Shown: in pieces, positions 1-9,849 of the stretch | Position numbering within the stretch: the stretch's first letter is position 1 | Layout: each line of letters begins with the position of its first letter | Assembly (NCBI GenBank): GCA_964035015.1 | Contig: OZ036005.1 | Coordinates: 895,178 to 959,177 of the forward strand | From: Corallium rubrum | Taxonomy: Eukaryota > Cnidaria > Anthozoa > Scleralcyonacea > Coralliidae | Length of the DNA stretch: 64,000 nt | Direction: 5' to 3' | Made by a program: the position numbers and the translations under genes | The notes under the pieces: model-generated | Databases searched by the model: none | Seen by the model: only the letters and a program-made list of their open reading frames with translations | What the model was told of the DNA's origin: nothing

Positions 1-226
1 CAGAACTTTTTACGTCACACGTGCATAATGAATATTATGAGTTGCCGAGAGAAGGTTACATATCTTTGCCATTGTGAAACGAAATCACTTGGAATTCTAC
101 ATGTTTGGTGTTGTGGGTGGACACACGCACAAGCTTCCTTTGAGTTAAGCCCATGTTTTCATAATAGCAAAGATATGTAACCTTTTCTGATTACTCATTA
201 TGCACATGTGACGTAAAAAGTTCTGC
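1..226. repeat. Fold-back MITE-like inverted repeat
   Basis: The two ends are inverted copies. The left arm begins CAGAACTTTTTACGTCA and the right arm ends TGACGTAAAAAGTTCTG. The pairing continues inward through a segment around AAGGTTACATATCTTTGC. No coding capacity is seen. It lies in an intron of the upstream poly(A)-binding protein gene and may be clipped by the window edge. Confidence 0.75.
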
Positions 227-401
227 ATTTGCATATCAAACAATCTGGAACATCTCAAAAACGAAGCAAGGAAACCAAAAACTGCAAAAGACGTTATTTT
301 ATCATTTTAAATGTTCTTTTCAATAAGACAAACTTAATTTTCGAGTCATATGCCCTTTAACTCCCACCATGTCAGGAGATACAAGTAAAACCGTCTAGCC
401 T

Positions 402-573
402 TAAGGCTCTTTTCCAGTCATCGCAAAAACCAGCTCGCTGCGAGTGTTTGCATCTAATTAAAAACAACTCGCAGTGCTTGTTTTGTCTTTGTGACTTCTT
501 TTTAATGAGATACAAGTACTACCCGCAGCAAGCTGCGAACTAGTTTCTGTGAAGAGTTGAAAAGAGCCTTTAG
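402..573. repeat. Short MITE with GGCTCTTTTC termini
   Basis: Terminal inverted repeats (TTAAGGCTCTTTTCCAG at the left, GAAAAGAGCCTTTA at the right) bound about 170 bases with inner imperfect complementarity (AGCTCGCTGCGAGT against CGCAGCAAGCTGCGA). There is no open frame. It is a non-autonomous DNA element in an intron; the superfamily cannot be assigned. Confidence 0.6.
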
Positions 574-690
574 ACAGGGTAAAAAATAAAAACTGTCAAA
601 TGGTACCGATGGGAATGAAAAGGTTAAAAAAATTTAAATGAAAAATATTTGAATGAGTGAATATTTAACGCTTTTTTTTTTTCATTTTAG

Positions 691-1011
691 GGCCAACGCC
701 CACCAATGTTCCCACCGCAGGCAGTGGTTCGACCCAGGTTCCCAAGTCATAATGTTCGAGGACAGCCTGGTTATCCACAAATGCAGTCGATGAATCGTGC
801 AAGAATCCAGCGTGCTAACACACGTCCAATGGGTCACAATCAGCAACAATCTAGGGTAGCAGGTGCAGGTATGGCAATGCCATCTCAGCGCGGAGTGGGT
901 GCAGTCCAAGGGCCTACACCTCGAGGAGGGAATAAATACCGTGCTCCAGTTAACCAGCCTGGAGCTGGGCCTCAAGCTGCAGCGAACGCCAGCAGTTCAC
1001 CTGGTATTGCA
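691..1011 (+). CDS. PABPC1: Upstream poly(A)-binding protein, linker exon (3' part of gene)
   Basis: This 107-codon exon lies between a polypyrimidine-AG acceptor (ending at 690) and a GTAAGT donor (1012), phase 0 at both ends. It encodes the proline/glutamine/arginine-rich linker that joins the four RRMs to the C-terminal MLLE domain in cytoplasmic poly(A)-binding proteins (RPPMFPPQ, QPGYPQMQSM, then a Gly/Ala-rich stretch). The linker is low in complexity and supports self-association on poly(A). The four RRM exons lie upstream of the window. The next exon (2004) continues in phase. Start and upstream structure are unknown; identity rests mainly on the adjoining MLLE exon. Confidence 0.85.
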
Positions 1012-1383
1012 GTAAGTGAGAATTATTGTTTTTATCAGTTAACTGTTATTGTGATCAATTAATCAAGTTTGAGTAAATTAGGAAAATTTTGTCACATACG
1101 GCCGAAGTTTATGGACATTTACAACAGTACACGAGCTGAAGGCAAGCCGTTGTAATTCCCGTACAGTTCAGAAGCGAATATTATGTAGAATTTATCCAAT
1201 TCAGACATCTAATTGTTCAGATTTATCAACAATCTTTGAGATATACGCCATTTCAGGGGTGCAATTAGAAAAATTCGAGGGCAGGGGTTGAACTCAAAAA
1301 AAGAGCAAAGTCGTTCAGTATTCTAAACAATTTGGGATACTAGATATCCTTGTTATGCTTCTTCAAGAACACTCAACCACAAC

Positions 1384-1645
1384 ATAGTTAATAGAAAATA
1401 TACATGGTTTGGAAACCCGGCAAACTGCAAAGCGGTTAACAATCAAGCTACGATTCATCTTGAAAGGTACATGAAGGTGCCAAATCTTTTGTTTTAGGTT
1501 TATTAATATTTAAACAGTACGGTTGAGTGTTGAACCCAAACGTTGCTATTGGATGAAAGTGCAAAAATTTCCATAAACCTGAACAAAAACATAAAACAAT
1601 GACTTTTGTGAGCTTCCAAACCATGTATATTTTCTATTAACTATG
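1384..1645. repeat. Inverted-repeat element in intron
   Basis: Arms at about 1384-1414 and 1613-1645 are inverted copies containing TAGTTAATAGAAAATATAC and CCAAACC / GGTTTGG. The spacer has no open frame. It is MITE-like; boundaries are approximate. Confidence 0.55.
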
Positions 1646-1682
1646 ACCACAACAATCAGTGCCGTAGCAAGGTGTCAAAACG

Positions 1683-1742
1683 TGGTGGGTGGGGGGGTGG
1701 GGGGTGGGGGGGTGGTGGTGGTGGTGGTGGGGAGGGAAGGGG
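1683..1742. repeat. G-rich low-complexity tract (GGT/GGGGT)
   Basis: Runs of GGGG and (GGT)n over about 60 bases in an intron. The tract could form G-quadruplexes. Short open frames across it are composition artefacts. Confidence 0.8.
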
Positions 1743-2003
1743 GCAGTAGTGGCAATTGGTGAGCGCATTTGTAGGGGGGTCCGAGGGTCCTCCCCGGAAA
1801 TTTTTGACCAAACAAAACCAAACATCGTAGGTTTCCTCCTGGTACTCTGGTTTCCTTCTGTAGTAACACTAGACCAATAAAGGATGGCTCTTACTGGACC
1901 TCTAGAGAGAATAGTTAGCTACAACTGATAGAGCTATCCAGTATAAATAAGATTAGTTTAGTTTATACGAGAACCAAGGTTGAATCATGTGATTTTCTTC
2001 TAG

Positions 2004-2273
2004 GGCCAAGACATCTTAAATCCTACAGCTTTAGCTCAAGCTTCAGCTTCGGATCAAAAGCAGATGCTAGGTGAACGGCTCTTCCCTCTGATCCAGCAGA
2101 CTCACCCAGACTTGGCTGGCAAGATCACTGGCATGTTGCTGGAGATTGACAACTCTGAACTCCTACACATGCTGGAGTTCCGTGATGCTCTTTCTGCCAA
2201 GGTTGAGGAGGCTGTGTCTGTTCTTCACGCTCATCAAGCACGAGAAGCATCTCAAGAAGCAACCAAGAAGTAA
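2004..2273 (+). CDS. PABPC1: Upstream poly(A)-binding protein, terminal MLLE exon
   Basis: This last exon follows an acceptor ending TTCTTCTAG and runs 89 codons to TAA at 2271-2273, starting in phase 0 so it joins the 691-1011 exon directly. It encodes one complete MLLE (PABC) domain: [14 protein letters not shown], then the diagnostic [14 protein letters not shown] helix, then [19 protein letters not shown] binds PAM2 peptides of translation and deadenylation factors such as PAIP, eRF3, TOB and ataxin-2. All core residues match the animal consensus, so this copy looks functional. A close relative of this exon lies at 36623, where the domain is duplicated. Confidence 0.93.
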   Translation, partial: GQDILNPTALAQASASDQKQMLGERLFPLIQQTHPDLAGKITGMLLEIDNSELLHMLEFRDALSAKVEEAVSVLHAHQAREASQEATKK

Positions 2274-2616
2274 TTTTGTCATTTCACATACAGCAAGAAA
2301 AAAATCTGGACGGACGTATATTTTTTTTTTCTCCCGTTTTCTTATTGTTTTAAAAAAAACTTTTGTTAAGGAAAAGAAACTTGATCAGTGACATTAAAAA
2401 CTTGTTAAATCTTATTGTCTCGTTCTTCTCATTGATCTGTAATTAAATTGTTTTCCGTTATGTTACATTTCACTCGTTCATGCACAGATGGGGTTGCTCG
2501 AAACGTTGCAGATGAGAATGCATAGTGGGATAACTGGTTATCTCGCTGTTTTGACTGCTTATCGCATGCTAATAAGTATCTTCCTTTCTAACTCTTGTTT
2601 CTTTCTCAGTAAATTA

Positions 2617-2629
2617 AATAAAAAATAAA
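2617..2629 (+). terminator. Poly(A) signals of upstream PABPC gene
   Basis: Two AATAAA hexamers (2617-2622 and 2624-2629) lie about 345 bases after the stop codon, following an AT-rich 3' UTR. Part of this UTR (ACATTAAAAACTTGTTAAAT, about 2391-2410) recurs at about 37741, downstream of the second PABPC copy. Confidence 0.6.
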
Positions 2630-2640
2630 AGGATTTCACT

Positions 2641-2914
2641 GCGGGAGAGTCCTGACATAAAATGGTTAGCAGTTTAGTATGGGTTAATGCCTGCGGGCCC
2701 CGAGTGGCAGTTAAGTTTCACGAGCGATGTTAAATCCCATATTACACGAGTGAACATCAATTAACGTTAATTGGTATATAACAAGGTATTTTGTCACTGA
2801 TTGTACTTGTTATCAGTGCTTGGTAACCAGGTCTAATAAAATTGACCTTGTAAACAGGCCAGTTCAGTCAGTGACCCAACCGCACACTGTTTACAGTTGT
2901 ACTTGTTGCTGCCG
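2641..2914. other. Intergenic, no gene seen
   Basis: Sequence between the poly(A) signals of the upstream PABPC gene and the first minisatellite-bearing repeat. No open frame or repeat of note was found. Confidence 0.5.
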
Positions 2915-4062
2915 AGCGTTAGCGAGGCAGCTCACTAATCTTGACATGGGTTAACTGTGCCTCATGTCCAGGCCTCTTTGCCGAGCTATGTATAGTCAAC
3001 GAAATCTCGATTTTGAGAGGGATGTTTATCTGTTGACCATTTTATGACGTTTTGTGACGTAAAAGTTTCTTTCTACAACTTACATCACATACGCCAGAAG
3101 GATTTGCTCTTACAAATTGCATGTACGTTTGAAGTTTGTAAACACCACGACGGCGATGGATTTGGCAATGAATCGTTCTTGTTCTCTAACCTCTGAACAC
3201 ACTTGTGAACTGTCTTACATGTAATACAATTTCGGTGGGGAGAGTTTATCTTGTCGAGGTAAGATATCAATTTCTACAACTGACAACTCTGTTTCTTTGT
3301 AGGAGATTTCAGTTGTTTTCTTCTATTTTTAGGTGTATATTGGTGTGGGTTCATTGTGTATTTGTGTTTGCATTTTACACTGATCAGCATTCTGATCAGA
3401 CGCTACTATCTGCGTGTGTGTATTTTGACTTATACAAATTCTATGGTACATTGCTGTATAATTTTATTAAAGCTCTTGATTTGTCAAAACATATTAAGCA
3501 CTTGGAATTGCATTGACAATTTTGCCATCAGAGCAAGAGGTGTGATTATTTAATTGTTTGTATATCCTGTCAAAACCCTTGTTGTTTTCAATCTTATAAT
3601 TAAAAAGTATAGAAGAGATGTGTAAATACTCTGGCTATTGTAATTAATATTACATTTTTGGACTTCCCAGTCTTCTTCAAAAGGCAACTCTGTGGGCTCT
3701 TATAGTGAAGAGGTGAGAAAAAATTGGATGGAATGGCAATCTTAGGTGGAGTGGGCAATCTCGAGTCGAGTGGGCAATCTTTGGTGGAGTGGGCAATTTT
3801 GGATGGAGTGGGCAATCTTGGGTGGAGTGGGCAATCTTGGGTGGAGTCAGCAATCTTGGGTGGAGTTGGCAATCTTGGGTGGAGTTGGCAATCTTGGGTG
3901 GGGTGGGCAATTTTGGGTGGAGTGGGCAATTTTGGGTGGAGTGGGCAATTTTGGGTGGAGTGGGCAATCTTGGGTGGAGTGGGTAATATCGGGTGGAGTG
4001 GGCAATCTCAGGTGAAGTGGGAAATCTTGGGTGGAGTGGGAGAGCACTCAAAAATCTAGAGT
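2915..4062 (+). mobile_element. Minisatellite-bearing repeat element, left copy
   Basis: Begins near TGCCGAGCGTTAGCGAGGCA and runs through several hundred bases of unique-looking sequence into a 19-bp minisatellite. The same arrangement occurs in opposite orientation at 16440-18243, with the shared flank extending to the same TGCCGAGCG end. It is therefore one dispersed repeat family rather than host sequence. A conserved GTAAGATATC donor-like site and a TTTTTAG acceptor-like site near 3260-3330 suggest a captured or decayed transcription unit. No transposase is visible; the class is unknown. Confidence 0.6.
3727..4045 (+). repeat. 19-bp minisatellite, about 16 units
   Basis: Tandem units of GGGTGGAGTGGGCAATCTT with scattered substitutions. 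Nineteen is not a multiple of three, so open frames run through in several phases (SGQSWVEWAILGGVGNL type); these are artefacts. The unit is the reverse complement of the array at 16447-17408. Confidence 0.95.
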
Positions 4063-5114
4063 TGGTCTCAGCTACACCTCGACCAACTCTTACGATTTTT
4101 TCGTGCTCTCCCAATTTCCCACATGCATCCATAACTCGATGGAGCACGCTAAACCATGAGCCATTTCTTAAATGTGCTGATTTTAGCCAAGGCAATACAG
4201 TACCAGAAAGTTTAAACAAAATGCTGGTAAACAGTGCGTGGCCATGTCTTTGACTGCAATAATACATAATCAAATGACAAATATTAATGCATGGGATTCA
4301 TCATTCCTAAATGTCATGCTTTATTCTATATATGCACAATTAATAAAATACCTTATGTCCTTTATAACATATATTCCTATTACTATTATATTCCTATATT
4401 ACAAGTAAATTAAAAATACAGGCATGAATATTTATCATTTATAGACCTAAAGCCAGGGGAATTCCATAAAATATTACCCCGAGGGATGATATTATATCAC
4501 CGGAGGGGCTGTAAATGATATATTATACTGAAACAACTTTGAATATATTGATACTCAATGTAGCGTCGAGACATTCTTGATTTGTTTCCGACGCTTCGAC
4601 ACCATGTATACTGCCTTTAAATATTTTGAGTGCATTCTTGTTCCTTTTTGGTATTTTTTTAGTCTTTCTTCTCCAACAATCTGTGTATTTTTTCATCTGA
4701 ATCTTCATGACTTCAAAATTTGTTGTGTCTTCCCACCATTGTTTTATACAACTTTGTTAAAGTTTGCGCGTGGACGGTGTGGTACTCATGTGTGTGACAC
4801 GAAATATATTTCGTGCTGCACCCCCCCCCCCCCCCCCCCTCCCATCCAGGGGTGAGGGAGGCGTTAGAGTCAGTCCATACAAGAATATGGTCAGCTCACA
4901 ATCAATAGTTTGGTTGGGCACTAAATACTATTCTCAAAAACATACTCATAACTTGCAAAACTATGATTGTGTTCTCCTTCATCCAACACCACAATCATAT
5001 GAGCCCATGGATTATTTTACGAATTTGCTCCAATATCAACCATCTTCCTTTTGGTATTTAATAATAATCGTAGGGATTCGTTGCCAGGCAGTATTCCCCT
5101 TGTGATAATAATTA
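4063..5114. other. Intergenic, no gene seen
   Basis: AT-rich sequence with a poly-C run near 4821-4839 and no frame with recognisable protein similarity. Short open frames here have no supporting motif. Confidence 0.5.
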
Positions 5115-5122
5115 CTAGTTAT

Positions 5123-5190
5123 ATATATAAACTTGGAAAATGTTGCCGTATTTTAACTTATAGTTCCGTAAATCATTAAAATAAACTTAC
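5123..5190. repeat. Outer inverted-repeat arm (left)
   Basis: This 68-base segment (AACTTGGAAAATGTTGCCG and on to TTCCGTAAATCATTAAAATA) is an almost perfect inverted copy of 10980-11047. Removing the gypsy insertion leaves the arms roughly 600 bases apart, so they belong to an older fold-back element into which the retrotransposon inserted. Confidence 0.8.
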
Positions 5191-5214
5191 AAATATTTTT
5201 ACGTATAAAAGCGA

Positions 5215-5644
5215 AATTACAAATTACAAACTTCGGGGCATTTCCAGTGGCCTTTGTTTACCACAACCCCGGACAAATTATATGAAAAACAGTTTTATGT
5301 ACGAAGGTGCACACCTGTGGAATTCTATTCCAAATGAAATCAGGGAGTGCAAAACCCTCTCCCATTTTCGAAATAAAATTGCTACTCACATTTTCTACTC
5401 ACATTTTCTGATTACCTGAACGAACAAAATCCTCAAAAAACAACTTGTAAATATATATATTTTTTATACTTATAAACTTTATAACTTAGACTTTGTAACT
5501 TAGTTGATATATTATATTTTGTAAATAGCCTAAAATACTATATCTTTGTACTTCCTTTTTACACGCCCCCTGTGGAAATCAGCTGCGGTTGACAGGGTTA
5601 GCGTGGGTAAATAAAGTTTTTCTATCTATCTATCTATCTATCTA
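5215..5644 (+). mobile_element. 5'-truncated LINE 3' end with (CTAT)n tail
   Basis: The coding remnant at 5246-5419 is followed by a 3' UTR ending GGGTAAATAAAGTTTTT and a (CTAT)n microsatellite at 5620-5643. Termination in a short microsatellite rather than poly(A) is characteristic of CR1/L2-type LINEs. The left boundary is approximate. Confidence 0.65.
5246..5419 (+). pseudogene. LINE reverse-transcriptase C-terminal remnant
   Basis: An open frame of about 57 codons ends at TGA 5417-5419 and reads as the extreme C-terminus of a non-LTR retrotransposon ORF2: LPQPRTNYMKNSFMYEGA, then HLWNSIPNEIRECKTLSHFR. The pattern [AG]..LWNSLP.EIR followed by a short basic helix is typical of CR1/L2/RTE-type elements. 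The 5' part is missing, as is usual for LINE insertions. Confidence 0.75.
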
Positions 5645-5753
5645 CCTTCAGTGAGTTGAAACTTGTGGCGGCAATAGTTTCGAACGGCGTTCGACCCCGT
5701 TAAATAATCGTTTGAAACTATTGCCGCCACAAGTCTCAACTCACTGAAGGTAG
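5643..5753. repeat. Palindrome at gypsy insertion site
   Basis: Two arms of about 44 bases (TACCTTCAGTGAGTTGA, then ACTTGTGGCGGCAATAGTTTC, and their inverted copy) differ at only about two positions and flank a loop of about 22 bases. The gypsy element lies immediately to the right and duplicates GTAG at the arm's end. Confidence 0.85.
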
Positions 5754-5908
5754 TGTTATAATGATTCAGCTTTTATTTAAAAGTATGCTTGCACGCCATC
5801 TCGTATTCTCAATCCCGAACGTTCACACATGCTTTTCCACAATCCCGCGCCTTCTCCCCACTTCCGCTCTCAGACCACTTCATGTAGTCGCAATATACTG
5901 TCTCAACA
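5754..5908 (-). repeat. 3' LTR of gypsy element
   Basis: This 155-base terminal repeat is identical to 10795-10949 except at one position in the segment ATGATT(C/T)AGC. It has TG/CA termini. Confidence 0.95.
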
Positions 5909-5920
5909 CTCCTCCCTTCC
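5909..5920 (-). promoter_or_regulatory. Polypurine tract
   Basis: On the minus strand GGAAGGGAGGAG immediately abuts the 3' LTR, the expected site of plus-strand priming. Confidence 0.85.
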
Positions 5921-5955
5921 AGACTATATAAACTATCAACAGAACATGAATAATA

Positions 5956-8900
5956 TTAATTGTTTTCAAAAGTTAAGAGTTGGATCTCTGCCTGTTCATC
6001 CTCTAATGCTGTTCGAAGGTTAACTCGGCCAAATCCATAACGGTCGGGTGCTTGTCTTTCTCTTTGTGGACGAATTGCAGCAGGCTCTCCGACTAACTGA
6101 GGTCCAGGAATCTCATCACCGTCTATGTCAAATCTACTGTCCTCTGACGCAATTGAGTCAGTGTCTGCAACACCGACATTCGCATCATCTGAATCCGAAC
6201 TCTCTTCGCTATAATTGAACTGCAAGTGTTCAGGTCTCTCATAGTCCTTCTTTAGCCGCCGATGATTCACAATCTTTCTCTTTCCCCCTCCGAAAATAGA
6301 CTTTATTTCGTATGATGTATCTCCTATAAGCTTAACAACCTCATACGGACCTTGGAAGCGTTCCCCAACTAACTTCTTGGCAGACCCTTTGGGCCTTTTC
6401 GGATAGAAAATCCATACTTTCTCACCAAGCTGAAATTGCCTGAAACGAATATTTGCTTCTCGTCTGACGGATTCATCCTGACGTTTCTTGATAATCCGAT
6501 TTCTCACTTTCGCGTGCAACTGTTTGAGGGAAGACATTTTTTCGGAAAAGTCTTTCGTTTCTTTCCCCTGTGGCTTGCCCAGTTTCCCTGCACCAATCAT
6601 GTCAGCTTTGTTTCTGCAGTTAAAGCCAAATATCACTGAAAATGGAGTCTCGCCCGTCGTGGTACTGCTGGTTGTCCTAATTGCGGACAGGGCAATAGGA
6701 AGTTTCTCATCCCAATCAGTTTGGTCTTCTGCCTCAATTTCCATGGCTAGACGCTCTGCGATGGTTCGATTCATGCGTTCCACTTGCCCATTGCATTGGG
6801 GGTTGTAGGGTGCGCTTCGACTTCGTCTGATATCCAGGCGGGTGTGTAGCTCTCGTAACAGTTCAGATTCGAAGTTTCTGCCTTGGTCTGAATGTAACAC
6901 TTCGGGAACACCATATCGACAAACGATTTCTCGCAACAGCACCTCGGCGGTGGTCTTCGCAGTTTGATCGGGTACCGGAAAAGCTTCTACCCATTTACTG
7001 AGAGGATCTGTAAGAGAAAATATGTATCGATTTCCACGCGGAGTCTTCGGTAACGGCCCGACAAAGTCCATATGCCAACATTGAAAAGGCTTCTGAGGAA
7101 TGGGCAATTCACCAACTGGCGGTCGATCTGCCTTCTGTGTTCCCTTCCTTTGAAGACAAACATCACAGGAACGACACCAGTCTTTCACATCTCGTTTCCA
7201 CTTGAACCAAAAAAATCGTGTGCCAACGTTGTACTGCGTTTTGGCCGCGCCAAAATGTCCCCATTGGTCATGAAGGAGTTGTAGTATACGTGGTACCTGC
7301 GACTGCGGGACCATCATTTGTACAATGTTCCGACCACGACGTTTGCTCTGCATGACAAGTACGTCGTTGATTACTTTTATGTTCTTGCCATGTGTCTTGA
7401 TAAAACTGTTAATGTGACGCTTGATATTCTTCGGTTTCTTCCGATCAACAGCCCAACGATAAATCACACCAATACCAGCATCCTCCTTTTGTAACGCACA
7501 CAGCTCTCTATCTGTCCATACACCGTCTATAGTTACCGCATGAACAGGTGCACGACTTAATGCATCGGCAACTGTCATCAGCTTGCCAGGACGATGTTTA
7601 ATCGTGAAGTCGTAAACATCAAGACAAACACGCCATCTCGCTAGTTTTCCTCTAGGCTCTTTCAGTTGCCGGAGATAGGTTAGTGGCTTGTGATCTGTGA
7701 TGACGGTGAAATGTCTCCCTTCCAGGTACATGTTAAACTGATCTAAGCTCCAGACAACACCCAGGCACTCTTTCTCAGTTGCCGAATAATTCTTTTCAAC
7801 AGCAGTAAGCGCTCGAGATGCATAAGCAATCACCCTCCGTCCTTGTGTAAGGATGGCACCCAGGCCAAGATCGCTGGCATCTGTTTCGACAGTAAATTCT
7901 TGCTGAAAGTCCGGATAGGCGAGAACTGGTGAGGAAGTTAGTCTTTGTTTCAGAACGCAAAATGCCTGTTCACAATCTGGACTCCACGAAAACTTTACAT
8001 TTGCTCGGGTTAGTGCATGTAGAGGGGCAGCAATATCGGCAAAATGTTCGATAAAATGTCGATAGTACGACGCCAGTCCAACAAAGCGTCGAACTTCGAG
8101 GACGTTAGTAGGCCGCGGAAAGTGCTGGATGGCCTTAGTTTTCCCCTGGTCGGGCTTAATTCCTTCCGGGCTAACAACAAACCCCAAGTAATGGACTTCT
8201 GTACAGGCAAAGACACACTTTGAAGGATTCAATTTCAAACCAGCTGCTCGCAACTTGTCTAAAACGAGTTGAAGGTGCAGTAAGTGTTCCTCAAAGCTTC
8301 GAGAATAAATAATGATATCATCCAAATAAATGAGAAGAATTTGCCAATTCAGTTCTCCTAATACGGACGTCATCAGCCTCTGGAACGTTGCTGGGGCCCC
8401 CTTAAGGCCAAAGGGCATGGTGTTGAATTCAAATAGACCTTTGTGACACGCAAAGGCAGTTTTAGCACGGTCGGACTCCTGAACAGGAACTTGCCAATAA
8501 CCCTTGGCTAAATCTAAAGTGGTAAACAGTTTTGCTCCGCCTAGGGCATCTAAACTATCATCAATCCGAGGAATTGGGAATGAATCTCCAACTGTGCTTT
8601 CATTCAAACGTCGAAAATCTACACAGAATCGAGTTGAACCATCTTTCTTTCGCACCATCACAAGTGGGCTTGACCAGGGGCTCTTGCTAGGTCTGATTAC
8701 TCCCTTTGCCAGACCATCTTGCACAAAACTGTCTACATCTGCCAATTTGTGAAATGGGACCCTCCTTGGGGGTTGTGAAATTGGGTGAGCCCCTCCTGTT
8801 GGTATTTCATGCTCCACAACATCCGTCAGGCCAGTTTCGTCATCAATAGAAATAACATCCCCATTCTTCTGAATCACTTTATAAAGGCGATGTTTCTCGC

Positions 8901-9849
8901 TAGATGAAAGATCTGACTCATTTGACTTTTCCCGAGCGAGCTTATCAACCTTTTGGGCCCTGTCCGCTTTATCTAACTTGCTGCATTTACCAGGATACTT
9001 TGAAAGTTCACTGATAACAGCAGTTTCTGCAAAGTTGGTTGAAAACTGTCCGAAAAATGTTCGTGCATTCACATGACAAGGGGTATTGGTTGGGTTTGTC
9101 ACATGCATAAGAACACGCCGGTCTTCTCTTACGATGTCAAATACTCTGCCACAACCCAAACCAAAGCGCTCAGACCCCTCCCCCCCTGCCGACTCTATCA
9201 GACCCACTGTACCAGGTAATATGTCCCCATCCAACTTGCCTTCAATCACCTGCATTGATCTAGGAGGCACAGTCACTGCTGCTGATGCATGTATGCGACA
9301 TACTCTAGGAGGGAAAGGCTTGGTACCACTGTCCTGGTCTGCTATATTATTTGTACCTGATACAAATACTTGAGAGCCTATTGACAAATGCATGTTTAAT
9401 CGAGGCAACAGATCCATGCCAATAATTGCAGGGTATGTTGACTGTTGAACTACAGTGAATCGATGTTGCTCAATGTGTTGATCGCCCACTTGACAATCCG
9501 TTACTAAATCATAAACTGTGCCCATCCCAGAACCATCTACTGTATGGGGGGAAAATTGGCAGCCCATCTTGGACCCTTGTGCTTGTTCTGCTAATGACTC
9601 TTGTAAAACACTTATTTGGGCTCCTGTGTCCACTAACCAAGTACAACGCTGACCCCCGATTTCACCCTCAATCTCTATGCTACTAAATGTTGAACCTCCA
9701 CTACTTGTAGCTGAAACCAAACGATTATAGTTCCCAGTCCCATAAGTGGCTGAAGAGGGCTGGATTTCCTCTCCAGCCACCATTAGTTTCCCGACGGTGG
9801 TGGCAAAAAGGTTGTGCACTGGGCAGCTCGGTGCCCAGGTTTTTGGCAT
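5956..9849 (-). CDS. pol: Gypsy pol polyprotein (PR-RT-RH-IN)
   Basis: A 1297-residue open frame. In order: an aspartic protease with LVDTGAQISVL (about residue 70); reverse transcriptase with the YLDD active site in LLIYLDDIIIYS; RNase H beginning TDASDLGLGAIL; an integrase zinc-binding HHCC region (LLHDQWGHFG, CRSCDVC); the catalytic core with MDFVGPLP, HSDQGRNF and CNGQVERMNR supplying the D, D and E; and an acidic C-terminal tail without a chromodomain. It is expressed in the -1 frame relative to gag: the ORFs overlap by 67 bases (9783-9849), so it is probably made by -1 frameshifting. The first ATG lies within the overlap and need not be the true start. No internal stop is present. Confidence 0.96.
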   Translation of the reverse strand: MPKTWAPSCPVHNLFATTVGKLMVAGEEIQPSSATYGTGNYNRLVSATSSGGSTFSSIEIEGEIGGQRCTWLVDTGAQISVLQESLAEQAQGSKMGCQFSPHTVDGSGMGTVYDLVTDCQVGDQHIEQHRFTVVQQSTYPAIIGMDLLPRLNMHLSIGSQVFVSGTNNIADQDSGTKPFPPRVCRIHASAAVTVPPRSMQVIEGKLDGDILPGTVGLIESAGGEGSERFGLGCGRVFDIVREDRRVLMHVTNPTNTPCHVNARTFFGQFSTNFAETAVISELSKYPGKCSKLDKADRAQKVDKLAREKSNESDLSSSEKHRLYKVIQKNGDVISIDDETGLTDVVEHEIPTGGAHPISQPPRRVPFHKLADVDSFVQDGLAKGVIRPSKSPWSSPLVMVRKKDGSTRFCVDFRRLNESTVGDSFPIPRIDDSLDALGGAKLFTTLDLAKGYWQVPVQESDRAKTAFACHKGLFEFNTMPFGLKGAPATFQRLMTSVLGELNWQILLIYLDDIIIYSRSFEEHLLHLQLVLDKLRAAGLKLNPSKCVFACTEVHYLGFVVSPEGIKPDQGKTKAIQHFPRPTNVLEVRRFVGLASYYRHFIEHFADIAAPLHALTRANVKFSWSPDCEQAFCVLKQRLTSSPVLAYPDFQQEFTVETDASDLGLGAILTQGRRVIAYASRALTAVEKNYSATEKECLGVVWSLDQFNMYLEGRHFTVITDHKPLTYLRQLKEPRGKLARWRVCLDVYDFTIKHRPGKLMTVADALSRAPVHAVTIDGVWTDRELCALQKEDAGIGVIYRWAVDRKKPKNIKRHINSFIKTHGKNIKVINDVLVMQSKRRGRNIVQMMVPQSQVPRILQLLHDQWGHFGAAKTQYNVGTRFFWFKWKRDVKDWCRSCDVCLQRKGTQKADRPPVGELPIPQKPFQCWHMDFVGPLPKTPRGNRYIFSLTDPLSKWVEAFPVPDQTAKTTAEVLLREIVCRYGVPEVLHSDQGRNFESELLRELHTRLDIRRSRSAPYNPQCNGQVERMNRTIAERLAMEIEAEDQTDWDEKLPIALSAIRTTSSTTTGETPFSVIFGFNCRNKADMIGAGKLGKPQGKETKDFSEKMSSLKQLHAKVRNRIIKKRQDESVRREANIRFRQFQLGEKVWIFYPKRPKGSAKKLVGERFQGPYEVVKLIGDTSYEIKSIFGGGKRKIVNHRRLKKDYERPEHLQFNYSEESSDSDDANVGVADTDSIASEDSRFDIDGDEIPGPQLVGEPAAIRPQRERQAPDRYGFGRVNLRTALEDEQAEIQLLTFENN

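Noticed and set aside
8504-8752. Antisense frames within gypsy pol
   Set aside because: Shadows of the conserved reverse transcriptase on the opposite strand.
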